Of a DNA stretch of 16,690 bases, positions 14,792-16,690 are shown piece by piece. Position 1 is the stretch's first letter; every line of letters starts with the position of its first letter. Source of the stretch: Gammaproteobacteria bacterium (GTDB taxonomy: Bacteria > Pseudomonadota > Gammaproteobacteria > Pseudomonadales > Azotimanducaceae); NCBI GenBank assembly GCA_002712135.1, contig PASO01000030.1, forward strand, positions 1 through 16,690, read 5' to 3'. The notes under the pieces were generated by a model. That model saw nothing but the letters and a program-made list of their open reading frames with translations, did not search any database and was not told where the DNA came from. The position numbers and the translations under genes were made by a program.

Positions 14792-16450
14792 CTAGTTAAC
14801 CGTATTCTCCTCAACAAACCGATGCGGCGCTCGTGAATCCTCATTTCTCGTCTTCACGTCAATCAACACGGTCTTGCCTTCCTTATTAAGTTGCTCGGCC
14901 TGTTTTATTGCTGCTGGCAATTCTGATCCCTTGGTAACATAGAGTCCTTCGGCACCCATGCCCATAGCAATCTGCCCATAGTCACCGCTCATATGCGTTA
15001 CGCCAAACTGCTCACGAGCCGTCGGCGTACCACCTGGATAAGTTGCCATAATCCCATTGTTCAGCAACACAACGGTAATAGGTAGGCCTGCTCTCACTGA
15101 CGTCTCGATATCCAGACCGGACATCCCAAATGCCGCATCACCCATAAAAGCTACGCACGTACGCTCGGGCATGGCCTTCTTGGCGCCAATCATCAGGGGA
15201 ATCGAAGCCCCCAGGTGGGTCGTTTTACCCCATCCAACGTAACTGTGTGGTGTGGTCGCCGTATAAAATGGCCCGATTTCGTCCCGTGGCGCTCCCGCAT
15301 CATGGGTAACAATGCTGTTTTCCTTGTCCAGGTTCTGATCCAGTTCCCAGATAACACGATAGGGGCTGATCGGATCACTGTCGTTTTGTAGATAAGGCAT
15401 CCAGGAGGTCCACCAGGCGTCCTTTGCAGTCTTAATGCGCTCCAGGGCGCCAGTCTTTCGCCCACCTTCACCGATGAGGCCTTTAACCGCATCAATCATG
15501 AGCTCAAGCGTTAGCTTCGCGTCACCCACTAAACCTATGTCACATACCGTATCCTTGTTGACCTCATTCACATCGTTAACCGAATGAATAAGAAACTTGT
15601 TTGGATCAAACCGCTGTCCGTACGGAGTAGTGGTTAGGGAAGTACCCACAGCAAATATCAAATCTGATTCGTCCAACCACTGTCGCGCTGGCCCTGTGGT
15701 AGTCATCCCCCCGGAACCAATTGCCAGCGGATGTCTTTCATCGATAGCAGACTTGCCTACGAGGGAAGTATAAACCGGCACTTCAAGCAACTCGGCTAGC
15801 GTTCTTAGTTCCTCTGTAGCCTGTGCCGACATGACGCCAGCGCCAGCCCAGATCATTGGGTCTTTTGCATCAACCAGCGCTTTCGCCGCATCTGCAATAT
15901 CGCCTGCTGCAGGTACGCTGACGACAGTACGTGGCGATTGGTAATTGAATGCATCGTCAGGAATCTCCTGCCCGACTACATCCTGCGGCAATTCCACGAC
16001 GACCGGGCCTGGTGCAGCGGACTTAAGATGATGCATTGCTCGGCGCATCACGTTACCGGTTTCCTTCGGACTGGTAATAAACTCTGCGTGTCTCGACACA
16101 GTTCCCCAGGAGTTAACCGCCGAGAAATTCGGTCGTATAAATAGCTGATTCAGCGCATTACCGCCAGGCATCACCAGAATAGGAATGTTGTCCGCATTGG
16201 CCTGCGCCAGCCCGCCCATGGCGTTCTCAGCCCCAGCCTGCGACTGCATGCCTACCATGCTGATATTCTTGCGATCACTTACTCGCGAATAACCATCCGC
16301 AGCCATGACAGCACCCCGTTCGTGACGAAATGCGATTGGGCGAATACCCTCCTTCGCCAAGACCTCAATCATCGGGTTGCTTGGAAAGCAGGACATCCAG
16401 GTTAAGCCCTCTTCCTTCAGAATCTTCGCGATATACTCGGCACCATTCAT
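14792..16450 (-). CDS. Acetolactate-synthase-like ThDP-dependent enzyme (third of three)
   Basis: A 552-residue decarboxylase-fold ThDP enzyme, clearly different from the other two. E44 in FRHERGAVMAADGYSRVS is the activating glutamate; SQAGAENAMGGLAQA (70-84) is the adjoining loop. The middle domain begins at PMIWAGAGVMS (198-208). The ThDP/Mg motif is MGDAAFGMSG (436-445) with NN at 464-465, GDA in place of GDG, followed by NGIMATYPGG. The C-terminus ends in charged residues (NEDSRAPHRFVEENTVN). The family includes acetolactate synthase, glyoxylate carboligase, sulfoacetaldehyde acetyltransferase, oxalyl-CoA decarboxylase and 2-hydroxyacyl-CoA lyase; I cannot place it in one. AGGGGG lies a little upstream of the ATG. 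With the downstream 3-hydroxyacyl-CoA dehydrogenase it may form one transcription unit, which hints at a CoA-ester or hydroxy-acid substrate. Confidence 0.88.
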   Translation of the reverse strand: MNGAEYIAKILKEEGLTWMSCFPSNPMIEVLAKEGIRPIAFRHERGAVMAADGYSRVSDRKNISMVGMQSQAGAENAMGGLAQANADNIPILVMPGGNALNQLFIRPNFSAVNSWGTVSRHAEFITSPKETGNVMRRAMHHLKSAAPGPVVVELPQDVVGQEIPDDAFNYQSPRTVVSVPAAGDIADAAKALVDAKDPMIWAGAGVMSAQATEELRTLAELLEVPVYTSLVGKSAIDERHPLAIGSGGMTTTGPARQWLDESDLIFAVGTSLTTTPYGQRFDPNKFLIHSVNDVNEVNKDTVCDIGLVGDAKLTLELMIDAVKGLIGEGGRKTGALERIKTAKDAWWTSWMPYLQNDSDPISPYRVIWELDQNLDKENSIVTHDAGAPRDEIGPFYTATTPHSYVGWGKTTHLGASIPLMIGAKKAMPERTCVAFMGDAAFGMSGLDIETSVRAGLPITVVLLNNGIMATYPGGTPTAREQFGVTHMSGDYGQIAMGMGAEGLYVTKGSELPAAIKQAEQLNKEGKTVLIDVKTRNEDSRAPHRFVEENTVN

Positions 16451-16623
16451 GAATCTAACCCCCTAAAGCCAAAAAATTGAAAGCGCGCAGGATACTATAT
16501 CTGTAGAAGCGTTGCTCCCCTAACCTGACTTTACCCAAACCTCTTGTCCGGACTTCCTATCAGAAGAATATTCTGGTCAATTTCACGAAGCAAACTGGGG
16601 GCAAGCTTCTGATCCAGTTGCAG

Positions 16624-16690
16624 TTAGTCTGCACAGGTTTCCGCAGTCACGGTAAACCCCGAGGCACAGGCAATCCGATACTGGCAATCT
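16624..16690 (-). pseudogene. Possible amidohydrolase remnant at the right edge
   Basis: The minus-strand frame entering from the right edge reads DCQYRIACASGFTVTAETCAD and then TAA (16626-16624), continuing in the same frame as LQLDQKLAPSLLREIDQNI until TAA at 16533-16531. The stretch VTAETC-x-x-x-L-x-LD resembles the VTAETCPHYL-x-LD motif of allantoinase/hydantoinase/dihydroorotase amidohydrolases, with the stop where tyrosine is usual. Only about 20 codons are visible before the stop, so this may be chance or simply the genuine end of another gene. The rest of 16451-16623 shows no gene. Confidence 0.2.

Noticed and set aside
14352..14795. 147-residue plus-strand open frame overlapping the start of the 3-hydroxyacyl-CoA dehydrogenase gene
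   Set aside because: Mostly antisense to a well-supported gene; serine-rich shadow composition.
1..16690. CRISPR arrays, tRNA or rRNA genes, transposases, phage or toxin-antitoxin genes
   Set aside because: None seen; coding genes fill nearly the whole window and no array-like direct repeats appear.

Overview
The window is a gene-dense stretch of bacterial chromosome with roughly balanced base composition. It carries twelve substantial protein genes, one small uncertain gene, one gene fragment at the left edge and a possible gene remnant at the right edge. I see no tRNA, rRNA, CRISPR array, insertion sequence or phage gene. A lipoprotein matching the DUF3080 family, which I know from gammaproteobacteria, together with sulfatase, PhyH-type oxygenase and CoA-ester genes, suggests a heterotrophic, probably aquatic, gammaproteobacterium. 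That assignment is inference.

Layout. The left part (1-3959) holds the start of an alpha-methylacyl-CoA racemase-type CoA-transferase family gene (-), a type I sulfatase (+), a small hypothetical ORF (-), a PhyH-type Fe(II)/2-oxoglutarate oxygenase (+) and a 2-oxopent-4-enoate hydratase family gene (-). The last two are convergent and share a CTAG tetranucleotide in their stop codons. A DUF3080 lipoprotein (+) follows and looks like an unrelated housekeeping gene.

From 5130 to 9664 lies a minus-strand cluster, read from high to low coordinate: a protein with an internal duplication built around SHGG and NDAGVG motifs, an acetolactate-synthase-like thiamine diphosphate (ThDP) enzyme, then E1 alpha and E1 beta of a 2-oxoacid/acetoin dehydrogenase. 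E1 alpha is broken by an in-frame TAG, and the first glycine of its GDG cofactor motif is a valine. The SHGG gene has a strong ribosome-binding site but no ATG, GTG or TTG at the expected place.

Divergent from it is a plus-strand group (9882-13856): dienelactone hydrolase, glycoside hydrolase family 32 and a benzoylformate-decarboxylase-like ThDP enzyme. Convergent with that group is a second minus-strand pair (16450-13901): a third ThDP enzyme and a rather short 3-hydroxyacyl-CoA dehydrogenase.

The common theme is carbon-carbon bond chemistry on 2-oxo acids or hydroxyacyl-CoA esters. Three separate decarboxylase-fold ThDP enzymes plus an E1 alpha/beta pair lie within about 11 kb, with no E2 or E3 gene and no acetolactate synthase small subunit. 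This looks like an accessory catabolic island for an unidentified substrate. The sequence does not fix the substrate.
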